A stretch of 64,000 nucleotides of DNA. Source: Coleophoma eucalyptorum. Its lineage: Eukaryota > Ascomycota > Leotiomycetes > Helotiales > Dermateaceae. Below are positions 32,147 to 44,289 of this stretch, one piece after another. The notes beneath the pieces are model-generated. The model saw nothing but the letters and a program-made list of their open reading frames with translations, did not search any database and was not told where the DNA came from. Location: NCBI GenBank assembly GCA_026120035.1, contig JALRME010000015.1, forward strand, positions 365,830 through 429,829, written 5' to 3'. A program made the translations under genes and the position numbers. The stretch's first letter is position 1; each line of letters begins with the position of its first letter.

Positions 32147-32708
32147 TCACTTCTTCCCCCCAGCGCCACCACTCCTCGACTTTGCAAATTTCTCATGCCA
32201 TTTATTAACCTTCTTCTCCTTTCCCTTTCCCTCTTCCTCATCTACCCAAGGAACAAGCTCGAGTGTATCCTCGCATTTTGCAATCGTTGCTATACTTGGA
32301 ACCAGAACGCTAGACGTAGCTATATCACCCTCTCCCTCCTCGTCTCTTTCTTCTTCGGGGACTTCGAGTTGGGCTTGCACTTGAGAGGCCGAGCTGCTAG
32401 GAGCGAGGATCAAAATGGGGTTCGAAGTGTTCTTTTGCCGGATCTGATATTTCTTCTCGCCGAAGTGCAAAAGCGCATGTGATGTGGGAGTCTGAGAGCG
32501 GATGTGGAGGCTAGAATTTGGGGCGGGTCAGACGTTTTATTATTTCGTATAGGTGGATGGATAAGGGAGAGAGAGGGGGGTAGGGGGCATACGTTGGTGG
32601 GTTGTCGGATTCAAGTGCCGAAAGGAGTTCTGGTGGGAGTTCGAGGAGTTTGAATGCCTGCTGTGAGCGGGATGCCGAGAAGGGGATTGCGGGGGCTGCT
32701 TGTGCCAT
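32147..32708 (-). CDS. DCC1: Short Dcc1-like sister-chromatid-cohesion protein (N-terminal part only)
   Basis: Two exons, 32593-32708 and 32147-32510, with an 82-nt intron (GTATGC..TCTAG) encode 159 residues. The N-terminal part resembles fungal Dcc1: IPFSASRSQQAFKLLELPPE, then HALLHFGEKKYQIRQKNTSN and ATIAKCEDTLELVP. Dcc1 works with Ctf8 and Ctf18 in the alternative clamp loader. Fungal Dcc1 proteins are usually around 400 residues with C-terminal winged-helix domains. Here the chain ends in a basic tail (WHEKFAKSRSGGAGGKK) and a proper stop. Either this is a truncated gene, a distinct short paralogue, or the remainder is encoded elsewhere. The assignment rests on my recollection of the N-terminal motif. 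Confidence 0.55.
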
Positions 32709-33779
32709 TTTTCGAATGCAGTCACCCGCTGCTGCTCGCCGCTCTGTGCTGGTTTGGAAGGGGATTGTTGTACTCGCAGGGAGATGGCGAAGAGCACGTA
32801 CACGGGTACGAGATTATCACAAGATCGGTGGTAGAGGATCCGACCCCTCGCTCAACGCGCTGGACCCCGATTGGGATGATGCAACTGATTAGATCTCAAT
32901 AATTTCTCGCGTCAGTTCGGGTGGCAGGCGTTTCGCATTGACGATGGGCGGCTGGAAGAACAACAGAGAGCAGCCAATCAGACACGTTAAAGGGTTCGCG
33001 TCGTGCACAAATACCGAAAAGTAAATACGACAGAGATGTGCAGCTGCGAGATGCAAGCTGCAAGGGATTCGAAGCACATGCATGCTGAAGATCTGGATGC
33101 AGAAACCAAGAACTGCCCTGACCTGCCCTGACCTGCTCTGGACCCATACTTTCTAAAATTGATGCGTCCAGGGTCGAACCTTGTGTGCGCGAGTGCGTTG
33201 GCCAGTTTAATGTTTTGATCGCGGGAGGTGAGGCTTATTCGCCTGTCCATGGATGCTCTCCCAGTATGGAGAGGGCATGGTGCTTGGGGCTCCTCCGAAT
33301 GATGACTTGCATCTGCCATCCCATCCCATCGCATCTTGTCCCGCCCTCCTGCTTGCTGTCTCCCAACACAATAATACCACAGCCAGGCTAAGCCTGTCAG
33401 CTTCCCTCCACCTCCACTCCCACTTCCCTACCTGACCAACTTCCCTTCACTTGCGTTAGTTTCTTGGTACACGCGCTTTGGTCTGTTGTTTACATCCAAT
33501 TCCATCCGTCCAATCCCATCCACTTGCTCTGCCCGATTCAGCTCTACCACCAACTTCACTTTCTTGCCTCACTGAATAATATTTCTCCTCCTCTCTACCA
33601 CCGCTGACTGCCTCCCCTCCTACATCATACAACACCATACCACCCGCGTCCACTTCCTGACCATGCTCATCTAAGGCCCGCCACGACTATGTGGGAGACC
33701 CATTGAGAGACCGCATCGCCCATACCCAATTCGCCCTCCTGGCCCCCGAACAAAAGTAAAATAGCAGAGACCTCGCGCC
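32709..33779. other. Divergent intergenic region and long 5' leader of the BUD3-like gene
   Basis: The right 350 bp are strongly pyrimidine-rich (CCCTCCTGC, TTCCCTCCACC, CTCCACTCCC), typical of fungal promoters and 5' leaders. A minus-strand segment near 32897-32950 reads AKRLPPELTREIIEI after a possible splice acceptor, but no upstream exon joins it convincingly. No gene is called. Confidence 0.5.
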
Positions 33780-36700
33780 ATGGTTCGAATCACCGAGGAG
33801 CTGGCTGTGCCTGAGCAGCAGGTCACTCTCTACCACACCACCGATCCCTTCCTCGCGAATCTGCCCGTCTATGTATTCCACGGCCCCTCCACCACCACCA
33901 ATTCCACCCTCAACAGCTCGCGCATCCAGATTCACGTCTTCACTGCTGCCGGCTTCCAATCTTACCCTCGAATTACCATCTCACCCAACTCCCCGCTCTA
34001 TGCCTCTGTCAACCACCTCCCGCGCGAGCGTCAGGGCGAGGAGATATGTCGTGGTCTGGCGTTCGGCCTACTGAAGTACTTCAAGGAACTGCCCGAAGTG
34101 GTGAAGAGTGGACTGGTAATACAGGCGGCGAGCACCAAGAGCAAGAGACCGAATTCGGCCATCACCCTCTTCGATGAGCAACATGCGGCTGAGTTGGCGA
34201 ATTCCATGGTCAAGGTGGAGAATATGGCAGAGGTCTTGCAGGATATTGAGGGTGCACTGAGACCGCAGAATGTTGGTTATGTGGATGTTGATTTGGTTTT
34301 ACCTCCGGGGTCAATTGCGCCATTTGAGGAGCCTGACGAGGATGAAGCTGTGGACGATGATGAGGCTGTGGACCCCACGCTGAAGCAGTACGGGACATAT
34401 GCGCCATTGATCAAGCTGTTTGGGGAAGCCTGCTTTCTACCAACTTCAAAACTCCGAAGAGCACCTTCAAGACCGACTAGTCTGAATAGAACCAGATCTT
34501 TCCTAAAAGATCAGAAAATGTCTCTGCGCCGAGAGATGGCTGAGTTAGTGGATACGGAGGAACGCTATGTTATGAAAATGCACGAACTGGTCAATCACAT
34601 GGCAGATGATTTCAGAGTCAAGGCAAAGAACCGCGCATTTGGGAGCTTCAGTCCATCGGAGGAGGACCTCCAGAAACTCTTCCCTAAATGTCTGGATCGG
34701 ATCTTAGCAGTAAACTCTGCATTCTTGGCAGCCATCAAAAAAGTCATGGATGAAACGGAGGAAGAAGCCATGCAAGATTTGGAAAACCCAGTCGTGGGGT
34801 CAGCTAGTTCTCGTCATGGAGGTACTGGTCGCCTCAAGGATCCAACGGGTGCGCTTGCATTTTCCAAGGTCTTACTCGAATGGTTTCCCCAATTCCAAGA
34901 GTGCTATCAAGAATATATTCGTGCCAGTCAGGAATTCCCACAAATCATCTCTGGCTTCCTCAAGCAACCATCCAGTTTCTCTCAAAGAGTCCAGCAAACT
35001 GGCGAGCAGAAGCTTCGATCTTCGATCATTGAGCCTGTTCAACGACTTCCTCGATACAGTCTCTTTATTGACAACATTGTCAACTACCTACCGGTGCTTC
35101 ATCCAGCATTGCAATCTATGCTCAAAGCTAGAGATGTCATCACATCTATCTGCTCGCTTGACCCTCCCACTACAGACAAGTCTCAAGTAGTCAACCGAGT
35201 TCGAAATCTTGTCGAATCATGGCCTTCGTCACTACGTCCTCGAGGCCGTCTCATCACAGCAGTAGATTTTGTCGAAGTCTCCGCGCCATTCTTAGACCAA
35301 CAATCGCTTGCTTCTGGAAACCCGAAACAAGGCATGTTCTTACTCTTTGCTGATTGCTTCGTTATTTTGAAGAAGTCACGAGAATGCAGTCTCTCAGGGA
35401 AAGGTTTTCTAGCTGAGATTGATAAGCCTTCCGCTGTGGCAATGATGGCACCAGTTACAGCTGCTGCAGGAGGTCAAAAACACAATTATGACTTTACCTT
35501 CGCAGGGTGGCATGCGTTAGGTGATACTAGATTCACTGTATCAGATGATGGACACAGCATGTGGTTGACATCATTACGTGAGATTAGAGATGCTGCACCT
35601 AGTCGCGAGCGAACAGTTTCGGCCGCCACCATAAGATCATTCGTGCTCCAAGGTCATTACGAAGGGAAAGCAATGAAACTGACTGAAGAAATCACGAAGG
35701 CCAAAGTAGAGGGTAGATTTCCTGAAGCTGAACGAGAGTCTGACAAGTGGTCATTACGCCAAGTCAGAGTCGCAAATGGTGAAATGAATTTGTGTACTGC
35801 CGTTTTCGAAGAAGGAATCGACACTCTGGTTAAGGACCGAAGAGAGCCTGCACCTATTCGAATTGTGGTCGATCATGAAAAGGGTACGAAAGGTGCTCCT
35901 GTTGGTCACTATGGAGTTGAGATTGTCGCAAACATAAAGGTGACAAATGGTGGTATGAAGTACAAGTTAGAGATTGATGGGCTTAATGATCGCGTTTATA
36001 TGGACGATGCGGTGCAAGATACGATCATGCCCATCTTTTCGAAAAGAGGTGAGAAAGACCATTCACCATGGATTATTGCAAACTGACAATTAAATTAGTC
36101 TCGGATCTGCTTCAATGGCAGTATTGCACCACCAATCCAGCCTTGGCCACACCGTTCATTCAATTCTATTCCAAGATCCTGAAAGCACTACACCCCATGA
36201 ATGAAAACGACAGATCTAGATCATTCCGACCTGCGTCGCCTGTAAAAATGCTTTCTGGACTTTTCAATGGTGGTTTCGGTAGTTCTACTGGATCATTCAA
36301 CGCAACTGCTTCTCTGAAACCTCCCCGTACGCCAATCATGGGTAATATCCCATTTATGCCACCATCCATGATTCGGACAAGCAGCAGCAAATCTGTTCTT
36401 GAGCTGGATGGAAAGGGCAGTGTGAGGAGTAGTCCGGACGATAGCCAGCTACAGAATCCTCTTGTGCGACTTGAGGAGACTTTCACAGGCTACATTGCCG
36501 CCATACAATCACGGAAGGGAAACGTAGTCGGCAAGTCTCTCCGAAATCGAAGTGCGGCAGATGAACTACACGTAAACGAGATATACAACAAATTCATAGA
36601 ATTTCCGTTTGATCTTCGGGTAGCTTCTGAGGCACCGTTTGATGTCCTATTTGTTGCTTTTGAGAAATTCCTCAGAATGGCTTGGAGAGAGCAGATGGGT

Positions 36701-38467
36701 CAGATTATGACATGTCAGACCCTTGATTTGCTTCAGGAGAATGCTTCAAACATGTATTCAGCTGACTTTGCTGAGTATGTGAAGATGACATTTGGCGAGA
36801 TGGCACCACAGAATAGAAGAGCGTTTATTGCCGTTATCAAGCTATTGGCGGATCTCCTTGATGGCTGTGGAAACGATGGCGATCGAGGTGCTTTAACTGT
36901 CGCTTTTGCTGAGCTCCTCGTTGTGGAAGGCGAACCACATAATTATATTAATCTTCTGGATCGTGTGGTGGAAGATCAAGAACGTCTTTTCGAGGATATT
37001 GGGCCTGGAGCAAGTACAAATTACGGCAGCTACAGCAATTCGCCCAAGGGCTCAATATCATCCGCGTATAGGTCCAATCTATCCGCAACAGGCTCACTCA
37101 CGTCAAATGCTTCTTCACTACGTCGAAGATTTGCTGATACATTGCTGCGTACTAATAGCGGCAACAAGGATAGGCATTCAATGTGGAGAACACTTAGCAA
37201 GGCAGATCGCAACGCTGCCACTGGAGAGCCTATGCAGCCATCAAGTCTTTCAAAGGTATCAGTCAGTCGATCCAAATCGATCGAATCACCACAGCGGCGG
37301 CCTGCTTCACGAGATCGACCTACGATTCTTGGTGCATTTGACGAGCGGCCGGTCACTTCTGTGGATTCACCACGACTACCTACCATTGGGGCCTCGCCTC
37401 CCCCCGAGGAAAGCAAAGCGACAAAGAAGAAGAGAAGGTCGTCCCTTTCTGATTTGAAATCACTAATGGCAGCTGCAACTATTGTCAGCAATTCCCCATT
37501 GGCACCGTCACCTAACATCACCTCCAAGACACTTCACAGACTCAGCTCACCTAGAACACCGATCTCACCGTCCCCTACCAGAATACCAGTTACTGGAAGT
37601 ATAATGGATCGGAACAGGAGTCTGTATCGATTAGCTTCACCAGAAACTAAGCAGAAAGAGAATGACACAACAATATTAATGTCGCCTACAGCAGCTCCAC
37701 CTGCGACCCCACGCAGCATTGGCAATCTTACTGAACGACATTCAAATATACCTTCACCGGCGCCATTAGAATCTCCAGCAATCAAGGAGCCATGGAAACC
37801 TAGACATACAAAAACATCCTCGGTATCATCCTCTGCAATCCCAACCCTACGTGGCCGTGGGCAATCCATGCAATCCACTCCCAGACCCATGACTTCATCT
37901 GGCTTGCCAACTAAAACCCCAACAACTCCAGGTCGACTACGTCTCCAAAGCCCGCAGAAACTGCGAGAGAGACTGAAGGATGAAGCCAAAGCCATCAACG
38001 AAGCCGAGGCAAGTTTCCAATCCGAGCTGAGCAAGATTGGCGAAGAGATGGCCAAGCTCACAGCCACGGGCTCTGCACCTACTTCATCCCCAACCTTCTC
38101 TCGCCTCTCCACCCAAGTCAAGAACCTTGAATCCCGCATTCCTGTCCTTATTTCAGACCTGTCCACTGCCAACAATACTCTCAAAACCGACATGGAGAAA
38201 TCTATTGATGGTCTTGAAACCAAAGTCAAAGGCCTGGATCAGCTATACAAGGAAAGCAGTGCTGAGAACGAGTTGTTGTACGAGAAGTTTAATGGGGAGC
38301 TGGGCAAGATTGTCAAGGCATTGAAGGGGAAAGGGAAAGATGATAAGGAGGAATTGATTTCAAAGCTGAGGGAGGCTACTGATGAGGTGGGTAAAGTCAA
38401 GAAGGAGAATGCACGACTTAGGCGAGATATTGTCACGCTTAGGACGCTTTTGAAGGGTGTGGAGTAG
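33780..38467 (+). CDS. BUD3: BUD3-like DH-domain (Rho/Cdc42 GEF) septation protein
   Basis: Two exons, 33780-36048 and 36099-38467, with a 50-nt intron (GTGAGA..ATTAG, branch CTGAC) encode 1545 residues. The N-terminal 200 residues are conserved-looking but without a named domain. A Dbl-homology domain spans about 245-470 (LRREMAELVDTEERYVMKMH start, EPVQRLPRYSLFIDNI in the conserved third helix). A PH-like region follows (about 490-620). From about 770 the chain is Ser/Pro-rich and disordered, and it ends with a coiled coil (about 1390-1545). Size and layout match fungal BUD3, a GEF for Rho4 or Cdc42 that marks septum sites; orthology is inferred from architecture. The intron lies in the junction between the GEF half and a conserved second half. 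Confidence 0.8.
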
Positions 38468-39425
38468 TTCGTTTTCTGCAGCTGCCCCACAAAATTTGAT
38501 ACGATAGATGTAAAGTAGGGTGGGCTGGCTATTTTCTTTCTGATTCACATTGCATTGGCCCAGTTGTTAGCGTTTTCTTGATATTGTCTGTCCTCATACG
38601 GGATATGTATGGACTGGCGTTCTTTCTTGGGCGGTTATATGCAATTCGGCGTTCAGGGCATAGCATAGCACGGCGTGTCAAAGGGGGTCTTTCCTCTTTT
38701 GAGAAGTAGTGTAGAGTATTGCGGCAGGTATTGCTGCCTTTTATAAGAGTGCAAATAGGAGGCAGTACAGTTATAGGAGAGAATATAAATATAAAGCCTC
38801 ATAACATTTATGCTACTTTCTAGAGGCTTCTACTGGCTATGGTTGGTAATGTCGTCGAATAATTTGAACCTCTATCCTTAAGTCGAGATAAGCATATAAA
38901 GTATTCTCATAAATAAAACTTAGTTATTTGTATGCTGTTTTATTCTGTTGCTTTAGTTATGTAGGTTTGGGTTTAAGGTCTTTCAAGAATCTATCCATGT
39001 TCAGAGGTAAGTTAGGCTCTTTCGTCGAATTAGTGTGATTTATACCTTTTAGTTACTATAATTACCTTGGTTAAACAGAAGTCAACTATATGATATTTGA
39101 GTTGCATCTAGGTGGTATCACTTCAGGGAGCTGAGAAGAACTCTGATTGGTTGTGTAGTAGCGCTGCTCTCATTTAAGCTGCCCAGTTTGGGATTTCTCG
39201 AATAAGACTTAGCCGTAGCGGGCACATATCAAGTGTCAAGCCTCATCCCACTTATTTAACAAGTGCCATTCATCATAGCTTGCTGGCATTAACTTCAAAA
39301 TTACATATATATAAATACCTTAGATACCTCTTATAACCTTTCATAAACAGCCAAGACTCCAGATTCTAAACCTTAAAGTTTCGTTCCCCCTTTGCCTCCT
39401 AAACAATTACTCTCTCCCATTAAAC
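38468..39425. other. AT-rich intergenic region
   Basis: About 950 bp of AT-rich sequence with several TTATAA/TATAAA-like elements. It should contain the BUD3-like 3' UTR and the promoter of the PhyH-type gene. No gene is visible. Confidence 0.55.
39306..39316 (+). promoter_or_regulatory. TATA box of the PhyH-type dioxygenase gene
   Basis: TATATATAAAT lies about 110-120 bp upstream of the ATG at 39426. This is a usual distance for a fungal TATA promoter, and no other start codon lies nearby on this strand. Confidence 0.5.
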
Positions 39426-40525
39426 ATGAAAGCTCCCACAATCCACACCCCAGCAGCGCCACTGGAAGCTTCATACCAACCAACAGCCAGCATCACCGAA
39501 CTCCCCGCAACAGCCCCCATTTCCGAGATACTCGAGATCCTAGACCGCGACGGCGGCTTGATTCTCACGGATCTGGTAAGCACAACCGATCTTTCCTCCA
39601 TCGCCACGGAGACAAAACCACACTATGACAACCAGCCAAAACACACCGTAGCCATCATCCCCCAACAGACCGTCCTGCTAGGCGGGCTAGTAGGCAAGTC
39701 CCCTACCGCTGCCAAGATCTGCGAGCACCGCGTGCTCAAGGCCCTGCGCGACGAAATTCTGGTTGATCGCTTCGATATCCGCAACGAAGATGTCACCACG
39801 GAGGCGCTGAAGGTCGAGCCGCTGCTGAGCGTGAGTCTGACGTTTAACATCGGCTTCGGCGCCCCTCGTCAGCGTCTCCACCGCGACGACCAGATCTGGG
39901 GGACTACGCATGCGCGGCCGTTTGTATTGCAGAAGCAGGAGCAGCTGGCTTGTCTGGTGGCTGCTTGTGATGTCCGGAGGGAGAATGGCGCGACGATGTT
40001 CGTCCCTGGCTCTCATCGATGGGATGATGTGAGGGAGCCTAGATTGGACGAGATTTGTTTTGCTGGTATGGTTCTTCTTCCTCCTGTTCGTTCTTGTTGC
40101 TTGAAAAGTTGTTGAAACGAGTGAGTGAGATGGCTTGCTGATTCGATTGACCTTAGAAATGAATCCTGGCTCGGCTCTTATATTCCTCGCTTCTGCTTAT
40201 CACGGCGGTGGTCACAGTAAGTTATCTTCTTTTCCTAGAACCTAGTGAATGAAGCAGGGGTCTCTAGGCCTTTTACTGACTTCAATAATCATTAGATGCT
40301 GTACCAGACTTTGTCCGAACTGTTCATGGGTTTTTCTTCTGCCGAGGAACATTGCGGACAGAAGAGAATCAGTTCTTGGCAATCCCGCGCAGTGTAGCAA
40401 TGGGCATGAGTGAAGAGATGCTTAGTCTTCTCGGATATAAAAAGCCTGAGACCACTCTGGGAGTGGTGGAGAGTGTCGATCCTATGTCTGATCTTCAGGG
40501 CTTTCTTGTGAAGGCAAATGCATGA
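39426..40525 (+). CDS. Phytanoyl-CoA dioxygenase (PhyH) family Fe(II)/2-oxoglutarate oxygenase
   Basis: Three exons (39426-40065, 40157-40216, 40296-40525) encode 309 residues; the middle exon is only 60 nt. The first metal-binding pair is HRD in RQRLHRDDQIWG. The distal His is in SAYHGGGHN, encoded by the 60-nt exon, and the following VPDFVRTVHGFFFCRG probably supplies the 2-oxoglutarate-binding Arg. VAACDVRRENGATMFVPGSH is the usual PhyH strand. Fungal members often act in secondary metabolism (meroterpenoid or alkaloid oxidation), but no cluster genes surround it and the substrate is unknown. Third-position GC is higher than in the neighbours in exon 1. Confidence 0.87.
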
Positions 40526-41542
40526 TGCTTTGAATATTTGTTCTTCTCTTGCATATTCTATACTTTGTGGGTTCATAATGATCAAATGGATATGCAGTAC
40601 AGGCTTATTCAATACGCAACTCATTGTATACAGATTGCGGGTCTTATGTTGACTTCTGTTGTTTATGAATTGGAAATAAGACCACATATGATCGGTTCTT
40701 GCTCGCTTATCTCACAATTCGAAATGCGTTGAATGCCTAAAGAAAATCGTTCTCAAGGGATATTTCACACAAGGTAGATACTTGAGATAGATTTTTAATA
40801 TGATGTTTTAAGTGCAAGAGGTTCTTGGTTTAGAATTGAGAATGAGAGCCCTGGCTGTTGGGTTCCTAGGCATGCATATTCGGCTCTAAATGCCGCAACA
40901 TCGGAATATTTGCAACCAATATTAAGTTCTGTGGGGATAGAAGATTATACGTTAGCCAGTACCGACATGGAAAGTTCTGATTTGTACTGTGGAAAGATAA
41001 TACAAGAGAAAACTGTGCACCTAGTACTCTAATTGGAAAGTAGTCTATCAGCCAAGTTGTATTGTGCTTAGCTAGATTGCTTCGCCAGCTGCTTAGGGGG
41101 GCAATAGTATATGGCTCTTACAAATTTTTTTTGATGGGCCGCTAAATATAATAATAGGTCATATCAGGCACGCAGTAACTTACAATTTAATCTTTGGAAT
41201 ACAAGAGAAAAATGGGTAGACAGCGTAGTGCGAGCTACAATTGGTACAGCAGCGCAGTGCAGCTGGTGCACGGGACACGCTGCTGAGTCATCGGACCGTT
41301 GACTTTCGGAGATGGATTAACATACAACCGCTAAGGCTGAAGGGGGCTGAGGGAAGGGCTGAAGAAGGCAGCAATCCGTTGCATCATTGCCTGGTAAGCT
41401 TTTCGGAGATATAAGATAACTCTCGTCTGAGGTGACCCTTCTACAAATCTCAAGATACAATCCTCCTTCTTCACATTACTCCACTATTCAATCCCAGAAC
41501 ACAGTAACATTAAAACTCGAAGCCACCACAAGCACACACGCC
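40526..41542. other. Intergenic region of 1.0 kb
   Basis: AT-rich on the left; the right 250 bp (CTGAGG, GGGGCTGAGGGAAGGGCTG) probably carry the promoter of the PI31-like gene. Frames at 40292-40687 (minus) and 40538-40732 overlap the dioxygenase 3' end and look spurious. Confidence 0.55.
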
Positions 41543-42775
41543 ATGGCGAGCAATCCTTTGTCGACCGAGAGCATTCTCAAGCATATGGCAGAAGCTCTAC
41601 CAACACACAAGAAGGGCGATACTAACTCAGACATCAGCTCATCATATGAAGCTATCGCTCTTTTTACGCATGCGTGTATGATAGCAGTAGGATGCCGTCT
41701 CATTGGATACAGTGAAGGGCAAAAGACTGGTTTGTCCTGGATACCCCGCTATCACACTGTCAGTACTAATAATATTGCAGAAGCAGAATGCCGTCAACTC
41801 GCACCCCGACTATCAGAGAAGTGGAACTCGACCTTCAACTCTCATTCTTTCGTCTACGCACATTCACAGTCATCGATGGAATATGTTGTCAAGGTTGATA
41901 GACTGGGTGGCAAAGCTGAGGTCCGGGGCATCGGATTAGGCGACGAAAGGATTACCCGATTTGAGGTTGTTGCAAAGGACTATATATCTTCGGCAGCCTT
42001 GCCATTGCGCATACAAATGACCGCAGAGGGAGAGGAAGATAGATCAAACCTCGAGGACAAGCTGAAGGAGGTTTTCATCTCGCCATCAAGAATCCAAGGT
42101 TCGTATTACATGTCATGCCAGAAGACATCCACTAACAGTTTTACAGACTTCGCTTCACTCTTCAAGACACAGATCATCCAGAAGCTATTGCCTTCTCTCC
42201 AGAAGGAAGGTTATGAAGAGAGTATAGCAGCCGACGCACGCGACGATATGCGAGACCAACGAGAAGCTGCACATGCACAACGCACTGGACGAGATCAACC
42301 ACCACAACAACCTAATGCATTACCTGAACCTGCCCGTCCTTATCCTTTTACTGACCCTCTTGCAAGCGGACCTAGAGGCACACTACCAGATGGTGGATTT
42401 GCTCCTCCAGGTTTCGATGATGAGTACGATCTCAATAGACCATTACGAGGCATGGCTCCTCCATTTCCCGGCGCAGGTTCTCCCTTTGGAATCGGCCATA
42501 GCGACCTCAACCCACCAGGTTTAGGACCGAATGATCCCTTGAGAGGTTCATTTGTGGGTGGAGGACCAGGAGGGTTCGGTGGCAATGGCGGTATGCATCC
42601 AACCTTCGATGACCCACTGTTTGGAGGTAGAGGTGGACAGGGAGGCATTCATCCACATGCGCCTCCAGGAAGTCGGTACGATACTCCAGGGCCAGGCTTT
42701 GGGGGACCACCTCGTGGTTCTGGAGGAGCACCACCAAATCCTTTTGGTGGATTTGGAGGCAATGATTTCATCTGA
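41543..42775 (+). CDS. PI31-like proteasome regulator
   Basis: Three exons (41543-41729, 41781-42098, 42147-42775) encode 377 residues. Both introns (51 and 48 nt) are multiples of three without in-frame stops, so the unspliced frame is also open. I infer them from the branch/acceptor pairs TACTAATAATATTGCAG and ACTAACAGTTTTACAG and from the smoother family match. The N-terminal PI31 fold includes AECRQLAPRLSEKWN, FVYAHSQSSMEYVVKVDRLG and LGDERITRFEV. The C-terminal 140 residues are Pro/Gly-rich and contain FDDEYD and the terminal GGNDFI, typical of the proteasome-binding tail that ends in a hydrophobic residue. The family (PI31/Fub1) inhibits or modulates the 20S proteasome. Confidence 0.82.
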   Translation: MASNPLSTESILKHMAEALPTHKKGDTNSDISSSYEAIALFTHACMIAVGCRLIGYSEGQKTGLSWIPRYHTVSTNNIAEAECRQLAPRLSEKWNSTFNSHSFVYAHSQSSMEYVVKVDRLGGKAEVRGIGLGDERITRFEVVAKDYISSAALPLRIQMTAEGEEDRSNLEDKLKEVFISPSRIQGSYYMSCQKTSTNSFTDFASLFKTQIIQKLLPSLQKEGYEESIAADARDDMRDQREAAHAQRTGRDQPPQQPNALPEPARPYPFTDPLASGPRGTLPDGGFAPPGFDDEYDLNRPLRGMAPPFPGAGSPFGIGHSDLNPPGLGPNDPLRGSFVGGGPGGFGGNGGMHPTFDDPLFGGRGGQGGIHPHAPPGSRYDTPGPGFGGPPRGSGGAPPNPFGGFGGNDFI

Positions 42776-44289
42776 ACGAAAGGCTGCGTAATGACAGGAA
42801 TAAAAAAAAATAGGAATTTGTACGGCGTTCGGAGGGTGTTTGGCGTCAAAATAACATGCACTCAGGCTTTCAGACTGCAAATATACCATGGTAGCTCTCG
42901 CTGGCGGAGCCGCGAACAATTCTGAAAAGTAATACGCTAGTAATACAAAAATATTCATTTCGGATCTTATAGCTTTCTTCCATTGACAGTTTCTTCAAAC
43001 ACCCCCACCCCGCCGGAACAAGAAAAAACTCGTATAGCTAGATTAAGGTGCTGTAGCTCAAAATCTCCGTAGTTCAAATAACTTTTCTCGAGTAATTCCA
43101 GCCGAGATGCATTCATTATATCTAAATCACATCATTTGCACTACTGTAGTACATGTCATCCCCATTAACGTGCTTTCCTTAGAGTAGAGACGCATAGTAT
43201 TGCAAGATGAATTTTACGAAATCAAATTTCATACTCTGCTTCATCAGATTACTGCTTTCTATGTAATATCCTGTGATTCTCCAACCCTTGCTCTTCATAG
43301 CATACTTACATATCGAGTGAAATTAAAAAGTTTTGCCCGTTAGCGCCGCCGGTTTGCTCATCGTACGATCTGATGCCCTATATTCTCCCCCTGATGTATC
43401 ATAGATATTCGAATTTTGGAGGGCTGATACTGAAGTGCAATAGCAGATAAGAACCGTACTAGGTATTTGAAGGGTGCGAGCCTTGCGTTGCTAGTAGCAT
43501 GAACAAGTTTCGCCGAGCCTGGTAGGTTGCCGTCTTATACACCTTTATTAACGTTATTATAGCGGAGTCTACGCTATACTTGTTTATGTTTTGTATAATG
43601 TATAGCCAAGCAAGCTCTGGTTTTTACCTGCTCTAGCACTGTTGGAATGTCGATATCGAACACTATCATGTGACTGAATCACGTGGTGAGTATACTCATT
43701 ATATCTCGTGACTTACAAGCGAGGAAGGTATATATACCTTCATTCGCATCCATATTAGAAGAATTAGAAACCACCGACAACACCGCATACCATATATACT
43801 ATTACAATAAATGTGCTCTCATTGTTAACGCATACCAACAAGCACAAATCTAAGAGAAATTTTTACAAGCTACGAGTATGCGGCTATGTACCGGTGCGCC
43901 TAATATCTCCTATAACCAACAAGGCTCTACATCACTACCTATCTCGTCACTTATTTAAATCTGAGCCAACAATGCAAGACCTTAACTAGCTTATGCCAAT
44001 TTAACAACTATGGGCAACTTTTCCTAGGATCCAGCTTGTAATACGTTGATTACATGAGTATCATTGAATGTCTTGTCGCGTTGTCTGCCTTCGCCATGCA
44101 AGTGGCCAGCCAGCTGCGCCACGATACAGCCTCGTGTGCAGCGCCTACGATCACTGTATAATCCCATCACAAACAGTACTTCAACATCTACTTCCATTTT
44201 GTTTCTCCTTACATTGTAGCCCTTGGTCTGATGTGCCGACCGCGTCACAAGTGCTGCGCTTGTCATGAGATCGCTTGGAACCTCTACCC
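42776..44289. other. AT-rich region upstream of the NLR gene
   Basis: 1.5 kb without a credible gene. It contains a cluster of three palindromes within about 60 bp (43680-43741). The sequence is AT-rich with many TATA/ATTA steps, as in the region downstream of the NLR gene. Confidence 0.55.
43680..43741. promoter_or_regulatory. Cluster of three perfect palindromes
   Basis: CACGTG at 43680-43685, TGAGTATACTCA at 43687-43698 and GAAGGTATATATACCTTC at 43724-43741 are each perfect inverted repeats. They lie 550-610 bp upstream of the NLR start. They could be operator-like protein-binding sites or the core of a small mobile element; nothing else supports either reading. Confidence 0.35.

Noticed and set aside
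32889..33147. Minus-strand segment AKRLPPELTREIIEI that looked like a C-terminal exon
   Set aside because: No upstream exon with compatible phase could be found on that strand.
33140..33190. TCGAACC-containing sequence as a tRNA T-loop
   Set aside because: The T-stem does not pair and no acceptor stem or anticodon arm can be formed.
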